A model generated the notes under the pieces. The model did not search any database and was not told where the DNA came from. It saw nothing but the letters and a program-made list of their open reading frames with translations. From Anodontia alba (lineage: Eukaryota; Mollusca; Bivalvia; Lucinida; Lucinidae): a DNA stretch of 64,000 bases. Below, piece by piece: positions 50,822-60,124 of the stretch (position 1 is its first letter; each line of letters starts with the position of its first letter). The translations under genes were made by a program, and so were the position numbers. The DNA is taken from contig OZ024825.1 of assembly GCA_964016985.1 (NCBI GenBank), positions 41,803,668-41,867,667 of the forward strand. Direction: 5' to 3'.

Positions 50822-51045
50822 ACCATATTTATCCTAAGTATTTGGACACCTTAACTGCATATAATATCCCCTAAAATTTGAAAGTCCATTCTACTACATC
50901 GTGTGCCTGTTGATATATCTAAAATATTGCTGGATGAGTGCCAAACATTGTAGACCCTCATCAGAAGCCATGTTTTGCTGCATCTGATCTGGGCCTGCGT
51001 GGTTTGCACAGGCCTGTCTGTCACAATACTTAGGGTTATTACAGT
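50822..51045 (+). mobile_element. Family E hairpin element
   Basis: TACCATATTTATCCTAAGTA, CCTAAAATTTGAAAGTCCAT, GCCAAACATTGTAGACCCTC, GGGCCTGCGTGGTTTGCACA, CACAATACTTAGGGTTAT. Confidence 0.8.
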
Positions 51046-51054
51046 ATGGTCAAA

Positions 51055-51240
51055 CCGGCCTCGGTGGCTCAGTTGGATGCGCCATCCAACTGGAGACCAG
51101 GAGGTCGCTGGTTCAACCCCCGCCGAGGTCGGCAATATTCTTTTGTGGAGATTGATCGTGAAATATTTTCTACGGTCATTCTCTCCTTTCCGCTGATTCA
51201 AGAAGGGCAGTTGTCAGTTTCTGGCAAAAGAATATGCACA
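51055..51240 (+). mobile_element. tRNA-derived SINE
   Basis: tRNA-like head: GCCTCGG and CCGAGGT can form an acceptor stem, TGGCTCAGTTGG fits the A-box, GGTTCAACCCC the B-box. The anticodon region does not fold to a standard arm. The tail AAGAAGGGCAGTTGTCAGTT, TCTGGCAAAAGAATATGCAC matches the minus-strand copy at 41432. Transcription would be by RNA polymerase III. Confidence 0.75.
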
Positions 51241-51242
51241 AT

Positions 51243-51350
51243 GCTGATTAACCACTTAGAGGACTAAGCCTGCCCAGTAAACGTGTGGTTAGGTAAACTG
51301 ACCGCGCTCGACATGACCCCATTGGGTTGACTGGGCCATAAAACTTCAAC
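51243..51350 (-). mobile_element. Family M fragment
   Basis: GATTAACCACTTAGAGGACT, AAGCCTGCCCAGTAAACGTG, TGACCCCATTGGGTTGACTG, GGGCCATAAAACTTC: inverse of the 5555 fragment. Confidence 0.65.
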
Positions 51351-51750
51351 ACAAACAAACAAATACAGTATAGTCAAATGGATTTGTTTGATTTTTATGG
51401 TATTTATGGTAAAGAGTTAGCTGAAGTTTATCAGTATTTCAGATGAATATAGTATGTGGTACAATAAAAGTCATCAAAAGATATCTATTAAAGATATTCT
51501 CTGACCCAGTCCCTCAGGGAGAAGTAATTTTACTGATAAATACACATCAATGCACATATTAGGTCCCTAAAGAAATAAAAACAACATAAAATCTTCACTG
51601 CATTACTATGTACAAAAATAAATTAAGAAATTGCACCCTGGGAAAAGTAGGCTATTTTATGCAATGCAAGGTTACTTGAAGGTCAAACAAGTACAATTAC
51701 CAGATTTATCCAATATATTGAGACAACTTACGATACTTGTCCAGCGGACT
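51351..51750. other. No recognisable complete feature
   Basis: Family E-like scraps near 51365-51460 (GTCAAATGGATTTGTTTG) only. Confidence 0.4.
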
Positions 51751-51751
51751 T

Positions 51752-52010
51752 ATTAAGAAGGAGTATTTGGTGATAATTCTGGGATAGTTTTTTTTATTTC
51801 TTCATAAATACATATGGTGTGGGTACTCATTAGCAGCGCCTCAGCCCAGCCATACATTCTCCGAGTAGATAATCCAAATTCCAAGGAAAATTCATAAAAT
51901 CCTTGGAGAAATATCGGAATCCTCGGAAAAAGTGTCAGAGATGCTTCTAACAAGTATCCACAACATCTGGTTTTATGGAGAAAATTATCCCAGAACTATC
52001 AACAAACTCT
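51752..52010 (+). mobile_element. Family D MITE with apex insertion
   Basis: TTAAGAAGGAGTATTTGGTG at left and AACTATCAACAAACTCTCC at right. About 90 bp (51843-51935, with its own CCAAGGAAAATTC / TCCTTGG pair) replace the usual loop. Confidence 0.72.
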
Positions 52011-52011
52011 C

Positions 52012-52222
52012 CTGCTAGTGGCAACTTTTGTCGTCTGCTGATAACCTTTGCAAACAGTTTGGACCCAGATCAGGCCCGACAACATGTCGGGCCTGATCTG
52101 GATCCAAACTGTTTGAAACTCTGATGGTATTCCTAAAAGATTTTTTTGAAAATGTTGATTTAAAAAAAAATCCACAGACGACAACAAAGCATTCAAAAGT
52201 ACCCAGAATGCAAAGAGTTAAG
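52012..52222. mobile_element. Family F-related core-1 hairpin
   Basis: TTTTGTCGTCTGCTGATAAC, GCAAACAGTTTGGACCCAGA, perfect apex AGGCCCGACAACATGTCGGGCCT, inverse GATCCAAACTGTTTG, then ACAGACGACAACAAAGC. The ends lack CCCTTAAA. Confidence 0.7.
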
Positions 52223-52224
52223 GG

Positions 52225-52395
52225 CTCTGCTTGTCCTTAAACGTGACCAAGTCAATTTTACTATCTTTGATGAGCCTCAAAACTGAGTGGCAAATGATGT
52301 AGACTCAGATCCGATGCTGTTCTGCAGTGTCTTCACTATTCACTCAAGCCTGTCTGTCCCGATACTTAGGGTAAATATATTACATTGAGGAAGCC
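52225..52395 (+). mobile_element. Family E partial copy
   Basis: GAGTGGCAAATGATGTAGAC, GATCCGATGCTGTTCTGCAG, CTCAAGCCTGTCTGTCCCGA, TACTTAGGGTAAATATA. Confidence 0.65.
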
Positions 52396-52492
52396 TTCTA
52401 AAAGGCCAATTAATAAGAAAAAAAAAAAAAAAAAAAAATGAAACAATAATATTATACCCTGCCACTAATGTGTGGCGAGCAAGTTCTTTCCT

Positions 52493-52705
52493 TTAACCCT
52501 TGTCATGCCGAATAAATTAAGATGCCACACCCACTTCTAATTTTCAGCCAATCAGATTACTTGATCCAGATGGGTGATATAAATTCACATACTTAATGGC
52601 AAACAGTGCAGATCCAGATCAGTTGGCTTCTGAAGAAGCCAACTGATCTGGATCTACACTGTTTGCTAAGACAGGGCATGTCGAGTTCAGCAAGAGAAGG
52701 GTTAA
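52493..52705 (+). mobile_element. Family A hairpin MITE
   Basis: TTAACCCTTGTCATGCCGAA to TTCAGCAAGAGAAGGGTTAA. Complete stem with TTCTGAAGAA apex. Confidence 0.9.
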
Positions 52706-52854
52706 GAGCAGCCCCTATGGTAAAGAAGCAAAATATTTTATGTTAATGACACCTTATTATAAATATTTTTCTTATGCATGTGTAAAGTTACACACATGCG
52801 CAATGTGCATAATGAGCCCTTTGCCTTTGTTGATGACAGACATGTTTCCTCATA

Positions 52855-53042
52855 CAGTATTTACCCTAAATATTGGAACACTTTAACTCCTTACCATACT
52901 TGTCCAAACATTTCAACAAGTCCATTACAGAATCTGTTGATGTTTCTAAAAACTGCAAGGTGAGTGGCAAACAGTGTAGATTCTGATCAGATGCCACATT
53001 TTGTGATATCTGGGCCTATCTGTCCCAATACTTAGAATTATC
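52855..53042 (+). mobile_element. Family E copy, right core lost
   Basis: TA-flanked CAGTATTTACCCTAAATATT, GGCAAACAGTGTAGATTCTG, then a jump to GATATCTGGGCCTATCTGTC; the GGTCTACACTGTTTGC segment is deleted. Confidence 0.75.
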
Positions 53043-53048
53043 AAGATA

Positions 53049-53260
53049 CAGTAAATGTCCTAAAATTTCATACACCAAAGTTGCCAAGAAAATGACATAT
53101 GCAAAAAGTGCAGACTCGGATCAGACTGCTCGTGGAGCAGTCTGATCCGGGTCTACACTGTTTGCCTTTCCACTAAGTATTTTAAGATATAAATATATAA
53201 AAAGCAAAATTTAGTCAAAAAAGGTACGAATAAAGTATTCCAAATTTTAGGACATTTATC
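53049..53260 (+). mobile_element. Family I hairpin element
   Basis: CAGTAAATGTCCTAAAATTT to CCAAATTTTAGGACATTTAT. Core GCAAAAAGTGCAGACTCGGA, apex CTGCTCGTGGAGCAG. Confidence 0.85.
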
Positions 53261-53319
53261 ATAACATTTAATCATAAGTCAAAATATAGATACATGCACT
53301 ACAATAGTGTAGCTGAACT

Positions 53320-53574
53320 TTAACCCTTAAACTGCCAATCACAACAATTGTCATCTGCTTTGTCATCTGCTTGTGATTTTAAAAGTCATTTTTGCAAACA
53401 GTGTGGACCCAGATCAGACTGCTCCTCCAGGAGCAGTCTGATAAGTGTCCACACTGTTACACTGTTTGCCTGTTTGCAAAAATAGGTTTGAAAAGTTTGA
53501 AAAGAATATTCAGCAGACGACATAAACAGAGGACATTTTCAGATGCAGGTTTTCTTGGCATTTTAAGGGTTTAA
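53320..53574 (+). mobile_element. Family F hairpin MITE
   Basis: TTAACCCTTAAACTGCCAAT to CTTGGCATTTTAAGGGTTTAA. GTCATCTGCTTTGTCATCTG is a local duplication. Apex CTGCTCCTCCAGGAGCAG; ACACTGTT is duplicated on the right. Confidence 0.9.
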
Positions 53575-53802
53575 CCAGCTCTCTCTATGTAAAATTGGCA
53601 GATGACAAATCAGTAATATTTAAAAAAGCAAAAACAAAAAAAAAACAGGGTTCAATATATCATGTCACTTGTTTCCTACTTAGAAATCAATTCACATGAA
53701 ATCTCAAGCCCTACTGTCTTGGAAAAATAGAAAAAATGTTATTAAATGACATGGGATCTACAGGTGGTCCTTTTTTTTTTTACTTAGCTGCTTAAAGGTT
53801 AA
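53571..53802 (+). mobile_element. Degenerate hairpin of B/C type
   Basis: GGCAGATGACAAATCAGTAA, CACATGAAATCTCAAGCCC and GCTGCTTAAAGGTTAA. Starts at the TTAA shared with family F. Confidence 0.55.
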
Positions 53803-53815
53803 AATTCATGTTGCT

Positions 53816-54020
53816 CTTCAATGCTTAGCACTCTGGGTAAAATTTTCAGCAAACAACATTTTGAAATATTTCTGCTATTTTTTCCAGAAAATAGGCCTTA
53901 ACACTTCGTACAAATTTCGAGACAATTTGTATGAAGTGTCAAAGGCTATTTTCTGGGAAAAATAAGAAAAATATAATCAAATGGTCGTCTGCTGAATTAG
54001 CCCATAGGTGGCACTGTGTT
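53816..54020 (+). mobile_element. Family C hairpin MITE
   Basis: AATGCTTAGCACTCTGGGTA, GGCCTTAACACTTCGTACAA and GTATGAAGTGTCAAAGGC: arms changed together (TTCGTAC / GTATGAA). Ends GCCCATAGGTGGCAC. Confidence 0.82.
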
Positions 54021-54414
54021 AGTTTAGCTGTTTCAAGGTTAAAAATCAGGCTGCTCTTTAAAAATTTGTTACTGATACATGTAATAGGTCACTTTATATG
54101 TATCTAAACAATGCCATAAGCTGTGGACTAAAATCTGTGAGATAATTAAGGCAAAAGTTTAAGGGAGCTTTGACAAAACTGTGAGATTTTCTAAAAACAT
54201 GTATCTCTTTGGAGCTCCCTCAGTATAATCTATGGTCTTTTTTGTTTGTTTGTTTGTTTCATGCAAGAAGCTTGTGAAAACCACAACAGTGTCTGATTTA
54301 TGTTTATTTCTTCATAAAATCTGTTGTAAAATGGTCTGAAAACTCTGTGAGATTTGATTTTTTTACGGTACTGTCAAAAACTTTAATGCTAGCTTAATAT
54401 ATCAATAATAATTC
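54021..54414. other. No recognisable element
   Basis: AAACTGTGAGATTTTCTAAA and GAAAACTCTGTGAGATTTGA resemble sequence at 61865-62135; possibly an old dispersed repeat. Confidence 0.4.
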
Positions 54415-54605
54415 AAACATACCTGAGCAAACAGTGTAGACCCAGATTAGATGCTGCAGAATACAATTCTGCAGCATCTGTTCAGAGTCTACACTGTTTG
54501 CAACTCATCCAGCAGTTTGTTGACAAATGAACAGGAAGTAAAATGAACAGGTTCAATTGTTATAACAAGTATGGGAAGGAGTTAATTGCAGTGTCCGAAT
54601 AATAG
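54415..54605 (-). mobile_element. Family E hairpin element
   Basis: CTGAGCAAACAGTGTAGACC, apex GATGCTGCAGAATACAATTC TGCAGCATC, TCATCCAGCAGTTTGTTGAC, AACAAGTATGGGAAGGAGTT. Confidence 0.78.
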
Positions 54606-54773
54606 GAAAAATACAATAATATGATGGACAGTCATAGCCAAGAAAGCTTCATTTTTTTTTGTCTTTCCTTTTTTTTCATGTTATGATGAGAAGAGAATAT
54701 GGTGATAATTCTTAGATATTTTCTTATTTTTCTGTAAAAACATATTTTGTGGGTACACTATTTACCCTACGAA

Positions 54774-55004
54774 TTAACCCTTAAACTGCCAATCACAACA
54801 ATTGTCGTCTGCTTTGTCACCTGCTTGTGATTTTAAAAGTCATTTCTGTAAACAGTGTGGACCCAGATCAGGAGCAGTCTGATCATGGTCCACATGTTTG
54901 CCTGTATGCAAAAATAGGTTTGAAAAGTTTGCAAGAATATTCAGCAGACGACATAAACAGACAACATTTTCAGAAGCAGGTTTTCTTGGCATTTTAAGGG
55001 TTAA
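54774..55004 (+). mobile_element. Family F hairpin MITE
   Basis: TTAACCCTTAAACTGCCAAT to CATTTTAAGGGTTAA, both TTAA intact. The left apex arm is lost (CAGATCAGGAGCAGTCTGAT). Flanks (CATATTTTGTGGGTACACTA; TTTCTTATTTGTCC) are family D-like. Confidence 0.9.
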
Positions 55005-55250
55005 TTTCTTATTTGTCCTATGAGGAACAAATTCTTTCCTTTCCGAGTGAATCCCCCCTGCTCAGAAACCAAAATGTAATGAATGGACAGACATACAGAT
55101 GGACAGACTACGTGGAAACAGTATACCAATATGATTTTGAGCAAGTTAATTTGGTGTTTGGTACATGTCTCCGTTCTTTGTTATTCCATGTTAAACCTAA
55201 ATATCCTAAAAACATTTTGCCATGTATTAAAAAACACTAACTGAAAAGAA
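55005..55250 (+). repeat. Dispersed repeat tail
   Basis: ATGAATGGACAGACATACAG and GATGGACAGACTACG are the recurrent GACAGAC-type tail; the remainder is unassigned. Confidence 0.4.
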
Positions 55251-55260
55251 GGGTTTGCAC

Positions 55261-55302
55261 CCTCCCCCCCCCCACCCACCCACCCCCCCCCTCCCACCCC
55301 CC
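55261..55302 (+). repeat. C-rich simple repeat
   Basis: CCCCCCCCCCACCCACCCAC-type tract. Confidence 0.95.
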
Positions 55303-55384
55303 ACATTCAAATGTTAGCATATTTTAGATACATCACTGCATAACACTTGTGGTCCATTAACACCCAAGTTCCTTGCCCATACCT

Positions 55385-55580
55385 TTACCCTTAAAGTACT
55401 AATCATATCTGCAACCGATGACATCTGTTTTTTTTTTGTTGTTGTTGTTGTTGTTTTTTGGGGGTTTTTTTTTGTTTTTTTTTGTTTTTTTTTGTTTTTT
55501 TCAATTTTTCAAGGAAAATACGACTCACATGATATGTCAAGTCTAATACTTTCTCTGAAAATACTAATGAAATAAAAGCA
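55385..55580 (+). mobile_element. Family B copy with (GTT)n expansion
   Basis: TTTACCCTTAAAGTACTAAT at left, a ~65 bp T/GTT-rich expansion, CACATGATATGTCAAGTC and CTCTGAAAATACTAATG. The right terminus is missing. Confidence 0.65.
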
Positions 55581-55609
55581 CTGGCAGTACTGGTGGGTCA
55601 ATTGTCTCT

Positions 55610-56055
55610 CAGTGTAGGCTGGGAAAAGGGTCCTGAACGGGGACTTGTTTGCCATTGTTTGCCACTCATCATCATGAAAACATGCCTATATAATTATGAC
55701 CCCCTTAAACCCCACTTTTACATAGTAAAACTGGGGTTTACAGGGGTAGACATTATTTTTCTTATTTCTGCTCAAAAACATAGATTGTGGGTACTCGTTA
55801 GAAACCGCCTCACTGAGGCGGTTCTAACGAGTACCCACAATCTATGTTTTGAGCAGAAATATGAAAAATAACAGTTTTTTTATCTTAAAAAATTTCAGTT
55901 TTTGGAAGTGAAATTTTCTATATAGTTGAATAGGCGTGTTTTCGTAATGTCCAGCAGTTTTTTATTCAGATCACCAGGTAGTAAAATGGACTTACGCATA
56001 TTTTAGGACAAGTATAGTAAGGAGTTAAGGAATCCCAATATTTAGGGCAAATATA
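55610..56055 (-). mobile_element. Family E element split by family S
   Basis: TTGCCATTGTTTGCCACTCA before and CCAGCAGTTTTTTATTCAGA, GTAGTAAAATGGACTTACGC, AATATTTAGGGCAAATATAT after the insertion: together the uninterrupted CACTCATCCAGCAG of family E. Confidence 0.75.
55673..55945 (+). mobile_element. Family S hairpin element
   Basis: Same layout as the 40764 copy. The inner stem GGGTACTCGTTAGAAACCGC / GCGGTTCTAACGAGTACCC is nearly perfect. Confidence 0.85.
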
Positions 56056-56061
56056 TTGTTC

Positions 56062-56274
56062 TTAACCCTTGTCCTGCTGAATAAATTAAAATGCCACACC
56101 CTTTTCTAATTTTCAGCCAATCAGATTACTTTATCCAGACTGTTGATATAATTCACATACTGAATGGCAAACAGTGCGGATCCAGATCAGCTGGCTTCTT
56201 CAGAAGCCAGCTGATCTGGATCTACACTATTTGCAAATGCAGGATATATCCGGGCTCAGCAGGACTAGGGTTAA
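56062..56274 (+). mobile_element. Family A hairpin MITE
   Basis: TTAACCCTTGTCCTGCTGAA to CTCAGCAGGACTAGGGTTAA. Stem GATCAGCTGGCTTC / GAAGCCAGCTGATC: paired T-to-C and A-to-G changes. Confidence 0.91.
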
Positions 56275-56384
56275 AACTACAAGTGCCCAGGGTATTAGCA
56301 TAGCTCTCCTTTGGTATCCCAACGAAAAGTCAAACCCTAAGAAGAAATAAGACTAAAAGAATAAAGACTGCCTATTGATGGTCT

Positions 56385-56510
56385 AAAATTGCTGGATGAG
56401 TGGCAAACAGGGTAGACCATGATCAGGCAATGCATTATGGGGCATCTGATCTGGGTCTACATGATTTGCTCAAGCGAGGTGTCCAAATACTTACAGTTAA
56501 TAAGGTATAC
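56385..56510 (+). mobile_element. Family E partial copy
   Basis: AATTGCTGGATGAGTGGCAA, ACAGGGTAGACCATGATCAG, GATCTGGGTCTACATGATTT. Confidence 0.65.
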
Positions 56511-56649
56511 TAATTTAAAATCCCACCCCAGATTCTTACCCTTGATATATAACCAAGACCACATACCATGTACCGTGGTATGTCACGGTGACCTTGACTC
56601 TTTCATCTTGACATTCATAATGCTCTTTAAGCTTTGGGCCTATTTTTAT

Positions 56650-56860
56650 TTATTTACCATATTTACCCAAAATATTTGGACAAACCTTAGCAAACAGTGT
56701 TACGTAGACTGTAAACCCAGATCAGACTCTGCAAACAGGAAATTATACTGTTTGCCACTCATCCAGCTATTTTTATACACATCAACAGTAATAAATTGAT
56801 TTTTAATGGTAAGGAGATAAGACGTACCAGCAGTTAGGGTAACTACAGTATTTATGCATG
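56650..56860 (-). mobile_element. Family E element, rearranged core
   Basis: TACCATATTTACCCAAAATA, CTTAGCAAACAGTGTTACGT, AGACTGTAAACCCAGATCAG, TTGCCACTCATCCAGCTATT; the apex is missing. Confidence 0.7.
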
Positions 56861-56929
56861 TCATGGCAATTCATCTTTTGTTCTAGCTACTACAGTAAAT
56901 CTAATGTACATTGTATAGCATGCTGTCAC

Positions 56930-57106
56930 ATGCTTCAAGTAAAAATTTCAACAGATGACATTATGAAATATTTTTCTTATTTTTCCAGAATATAGACTTT
57001 GACATTTCAGACAATTTGCATGAAATGTTATAGCCTATTTTCAAGGAAAAAAATATTTGTCAATTCATCATCTGCTGATTTTGTCCAGAGAGTGGTAAAA
57101 GGTTTA
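56930..57106 (+). mobile_element. Family C hairpin MITE next to a splice donor
   Basis: TTCAAGTAAAAATTTCAACA, TTGACATTTCAGACAATTTG, GAAATGTTATAGCCTATTTT and CCAGAGAGTGGTAAAAGGTT. Its right end is about 15 bp beyond the donor hexamer of exon 57132-57215. Confidence 0.8.
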
Positions 57107-57131
57107 TATAATATATTATTGAACAACCTAC

Positions 57132-57215
57132 CTTTTCATAAAGTGAATGAAACTCATTGTATCTTCGGAAAATAAACCAAGACTTTGTACCATTGTTTAC
57201 AACGACCTTGTACAC
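57132..57215 (-). CDS. SGK3-like kinase, PX-domain exon (first of two seen)
   Basis: The 84 bp exon reads VYKVVVNNGTKSWFIFRRYN and continues EFHSLYEK. This is the first half of a PX domain: the FxxRRYxEF motif supplies the Arg that contacts the phosphoinositide 3-phosphate, and VYKV-x5-SW-VFRRY-EF-LY is close to SGK3. The minus-strand acceptor is TTTTTTCTCTACAG and the donor GTAGGT; both ends are in phase 0 and join the exon at 8379-8524 without a gap (LYEK then VKRLYP). The intron between them is 48,607 bp. The open frame continues upstream of the acceptor to an ATG at 57339-57341, so an alternative 5' exon starting in the retained intron is possible, but the acceptor looks good and the upstream peptide is low complexity. 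The true N-terminal exon was not found before 64000. Confidence 0.83.
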
Positions 57216-57734
57216 CTGTAGAGAAAAAACACCTTTTAGGGCTTTCCAAACACTGTGGCCATGCAATTTCTTTTTTACGTCTTTATCCTCTTTATTCACT
57301 GAATTCTGTTCTGCTTTTGTAGTCATTTCATTAGGTTTCATTTTCCGTTGTCGTTTATGTTTTTTGTTGTTGTTTTTTTTTTTATTTTCTAAGCCACTAC
57401 TCCAAACTTTGTTATCATCAGAATACTAAATATGAATGAATTGTTCTGCATATTCATTTTCATCATTTGCCATTGTCTTTTTTTTTTTTTTTTACTGTAT
57501 TGCCTTTTTTCCCATTCAGGTCTCTACTCCAAACATCCTTACTGTCAAAATACTGAATGTGAATGAATTGTTTAGCATATTTGTTTTCATGAACTGGTTA
57601 CCAGCAGCAACTAAATAAAAAGAAGGTAATAAATCACAATTGCTTCAGATCAATTCAGTTGTTTTCTCTAAAAATACCAGATTTGTTTTTTGTTAAGGGG
57701 GCATGAACACTTGAAACATTTTCTGCCATTGTTT
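57216..57734. other. Intron, T-rich, no further exon seen
   Basis: T-runs near 57370 and 57479-57493. The minus-strand frame 57216-57341 is open (see the exon entry) but not obviously coding. Confidence 0.5.
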
Positions 57735-57920
57735 AAAAGGGAGACAACTTCTGTGACTTCCTGTTCACTTTCCTGCACACCAACCCCCTTCTGAAAAGGG
57801 GTATACTCTAAAAGGAAAGAAGTTGCTCCCAAAGGGAGCAAATTCTTTCCTTTTAGGGTATACCCTTTTCAGAAGGGAAGCAAAACAATTTTGACTGAGT
57901 AGCCTCCCCTGAAAATGTAT
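57735..57920. mobile_element. Family J element
   Basis: Palindrome CCCTTCTGAAAAGGGGTATA ... TATACCCTTTTCAGAAGGG around GAAGTTGCTCCCAAAGGGAG. The clearest J copy. Confidence 0.8.
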
Positions 57921-58329
57921 CCATTCCTCTTAATTAAAGATTTAACTTTAAACACATCAAACAGTTCTGTCTTTGCGAATGATAAAATCCTTTACTCCCC
58001 ACAGCAGTTCGTTCATAAAATCTTTTAATACTCCTTTGATCCTGAGTAACTTTTTAAGTTCACTTTATCAGTTTGTATAACCTTGTGGTCTATTAATACA
58101 TTCTTTAGTTCAGTGCTACTTTTATCTGTGCCTGCACTCAAACCAACGAAACTTTACCTAAAATCAATGTTTAAACCTTAAACATAAAAAATTAAAAAAA
58201 AAAAAAAAAACAAGAAAAAAGAATAAAAACAGTGTACCATCCCATTGATGATGAAATAAGCAGACGACATGTTCTAACCACTCTTACCAAAGAAACCACA
58301 TGAAAATCAATGTTTATGCTTAAAAAAAA
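57921..58329. other. No recognisable feature; A-run
   Basis: A-run at 58193-58210 and CAGACGACATGTTCTAACC near 58262, a possible family B scrap. Confidence 0.45.
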
Positions 58330-58515
58330 AAAAAACAGCAGACAAAATGTTCTGTTGTGTTTTTTTCTCTAGAAAATAGGGCTTGACATTTATATGAATC
58401 AGCAAAGATGAATTATATAAAATGTATAGTTTTAGTTTCAAGCATGAAATATCAAGCCATTTTTTCAGGAAAAGTAGTAAAAAAAATCTTCAAAATGACA
58501 TCAATCAGTTTTAAG
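58330..58515 (+). mobile_element. Family B degenerate copy
   Basis: CAGCAGACAAAATGTTCTGT, AAATAGGGCTTGACATTTAT and CATGAAATATCAAGCC. Confidence 0.62.
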
Positions 58516-58554
58516 GGTGAATAAAAACACTTTCATGGTGGCAATTCTGTCAAA

Positions 58555-58720
58555 ATTGTGTTTGCCTCCCCTTCTGAAAAGGAGTCTACTCTGAACGGTA
58601 AATTTGTTCACCTTAGCAGCAAAATCATTCCTTTTAGAGTAAGGGCCATTTTCATCAGGAGACTGGTGTACGGAAATGCAAACAGGAAGTGATAAAAGTT
58701 ATCTCCCTTGTAATCAGTCA
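58555..58720. mobile_element. Family J element
   Basis: GCCTCCCCTTCTGAAAAGGA, GTCTACTCTGAACGGTAAA, TCATTCCTTTTAGAGTAAG, GCAAACAGGAAGTGATAAAA. Confidence 0.65.
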
Positions 58721-58739
58721 CACATTCCAATTCCCATTA

Positions 58740-58865
58740 AATTAACAGGTGTGTTTTTGTTGTTTTTTCTCCTCATTTACTCTAAAAACAGGATTTGGTA
58801 CTTTATTTGAATAAGGTCTTATGAAGTGATTCAAATCAACAAGAAAAATATTCTAACATAATTAC
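58740..58865 (+). mobile_element. Family C degenerate copy
   Basis: TTAACAGGTGTGTTTTTGTT, AAACAGGATTTGGTACTTTA, TCAACAAGAAAAATATT. Confidence 0.45.
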
Positions 58866-58869
58866 TCCA

Positions 58870-59040
58870 AATATTTGAATACTTTCATCAATTATTAACC
58901 ATTCTTACCCTAAAACTTTAACCTGCCCAATAATGTGCCAAGTGAATGGCAAACACTGCAGATCCCGATCAAAGTGCTCCATAGGAACAGTTTGATCAGG
59001 GTCTACACAGTCACTGTCACGATATATAGGGAAAATATGG
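58870..59040 (+). mobile_element. Core-1 hairpin, family E/I type
   Basis: CCAAATATTTGAATACTTTC, CCCTAAAACTTTAACCTGCC, GGCAAACACTGCAGATCCCG, apex GCTCCATAGGAAC, GGGTCTACACAGTCAC, ATATAGGGAAAATATGG. Confidence 0.6.
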
Positions 59041-59058
59041 TTTTGATTTATGAAAAGA

Positions 59059-59262
59059 TTAAACGCTTAGCACTCTGTATAAAATTTTCATAAGGCAACA
59101 CATAAAATATTTTTCTTATTTTCCAGAAAACAGGTTTTGACATTTCATGCAAACTGTTGGAGACAGTTTGCATGAAATTTCAAATCCTGTTTTCTCGGAA
59201 AAATAAGAAAAATATCACCAGTTTGTTGTCTGCTGATTTGCCCATAGCACAGCAAGTGTTAA
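59059..59262 (+). mobile_element. Family C hairpin MITE
   Basis: TTAAACGCTTAGCACTCTGT to CACAGCAAGTGTTAA. Apex GCAAACTGTTGGAGACAGTTTGC is perfectly paired. Confidence 0.88.
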
Positions 59263-59574
59263 AGAATAAGACAAAAAGATATACAACTTGTGCCAACTGT
59301 TGCATTAAAAGAACAGTTAATGTTTGTATTCAATTTTATAAATTCTCGAAGTAGTTTTCCAAATTATCGATATAACCCACAATGCAGTTGTATGTTCCTT
59401 TTAAATATTTTTGAATTATTTATTTGCACAGACACTGATCGAGTCACTGAATGAACTGGGTCAACTCCAATTTTCCGATTAAAAAGAAAATAGTTCTTCA
59501 GAACAAAGTACCACAAATGTGTTAGCCTGCCATAACAATTTAATTCCAGGACTCACAACAATCTGTCATTAATT
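59263..59574. other. No recognisable feature
   Basis: AT-rich unique-looking sequence. Confidence 0.45.
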
Positions 59575-59745
59575 CAAAACACCAATCATAACAGCAGCAG
59601 AGGACATCCTTTTTTTATTATAATAATCTTTCAGAGAAAACAAGGCTAATGATATTTCATGAGAACTGTCAGGCAAGCAGACAATTCACATAAAATGTCA
59701 AGCCTAATTTCTTTTGGAAAATATAAATATCGTCTTCTGTTGCTG
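59575..59745 (+). mobile_element. Family B hairpin MITE
   Basis: ACACCAATCATAACAGCAGC, AAGGCTAATGATATTTCATG, TTCACATAAAATGTCAAGCC. It runs into a second B copy. Confidence 0.7.
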
Positions 59746-59749
59746 TCAT

Positions 59750-59985
59750 TTAGCCAAAGCAGCAGACAACACTTTATCATTATTATTTTTATTTTTTGGA
59801 GAAAATAGTGCAAATGATAGCTCATGTGAATTGTCTGTCATGTGGAATGCCAATGTCTGTAGGCAGACAATTCACATGAAATGTCAATTAATTGCCTTAT
59901 TTTCTCTGATAAACTAAAAATAATTGAATAAATAAGAAAATAGACTGCCGCTGCTACAATTCTTATTTGCATTTTAAGGGTGCTT
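59750..59985 (+). mobile_element. Family B hairpin MITE, duplicated apex
   Basis: GCCAAAGCAGCAGACAACAC, AATGATAGCTCATGTGAATT, extra CATGTGGAATGCCAATG, ATTCACATGAAATGTCAATT, GCATTTTAAGGG. Confidence 0.7.
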
Positions 59986-60124
59986 TTTATCAATGTGCAC
60001 CATGCTACTGTTGTCAATATATCCTAGTGTCTGAGCTGTTGTAACTGCTGGTATCAGATATACCCATATACAGCACTGTTACTGTGTAACACTTCATTCA
60101 TCCTGTTATAGGTGGCCAGCCGCC

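Noticed and set aside
51055..51130. Functional tRNA gene
   Set aside because: A- and B-boxes are present but the anticodon arm does not fold, and a SINE tail shared with 41432 follows.
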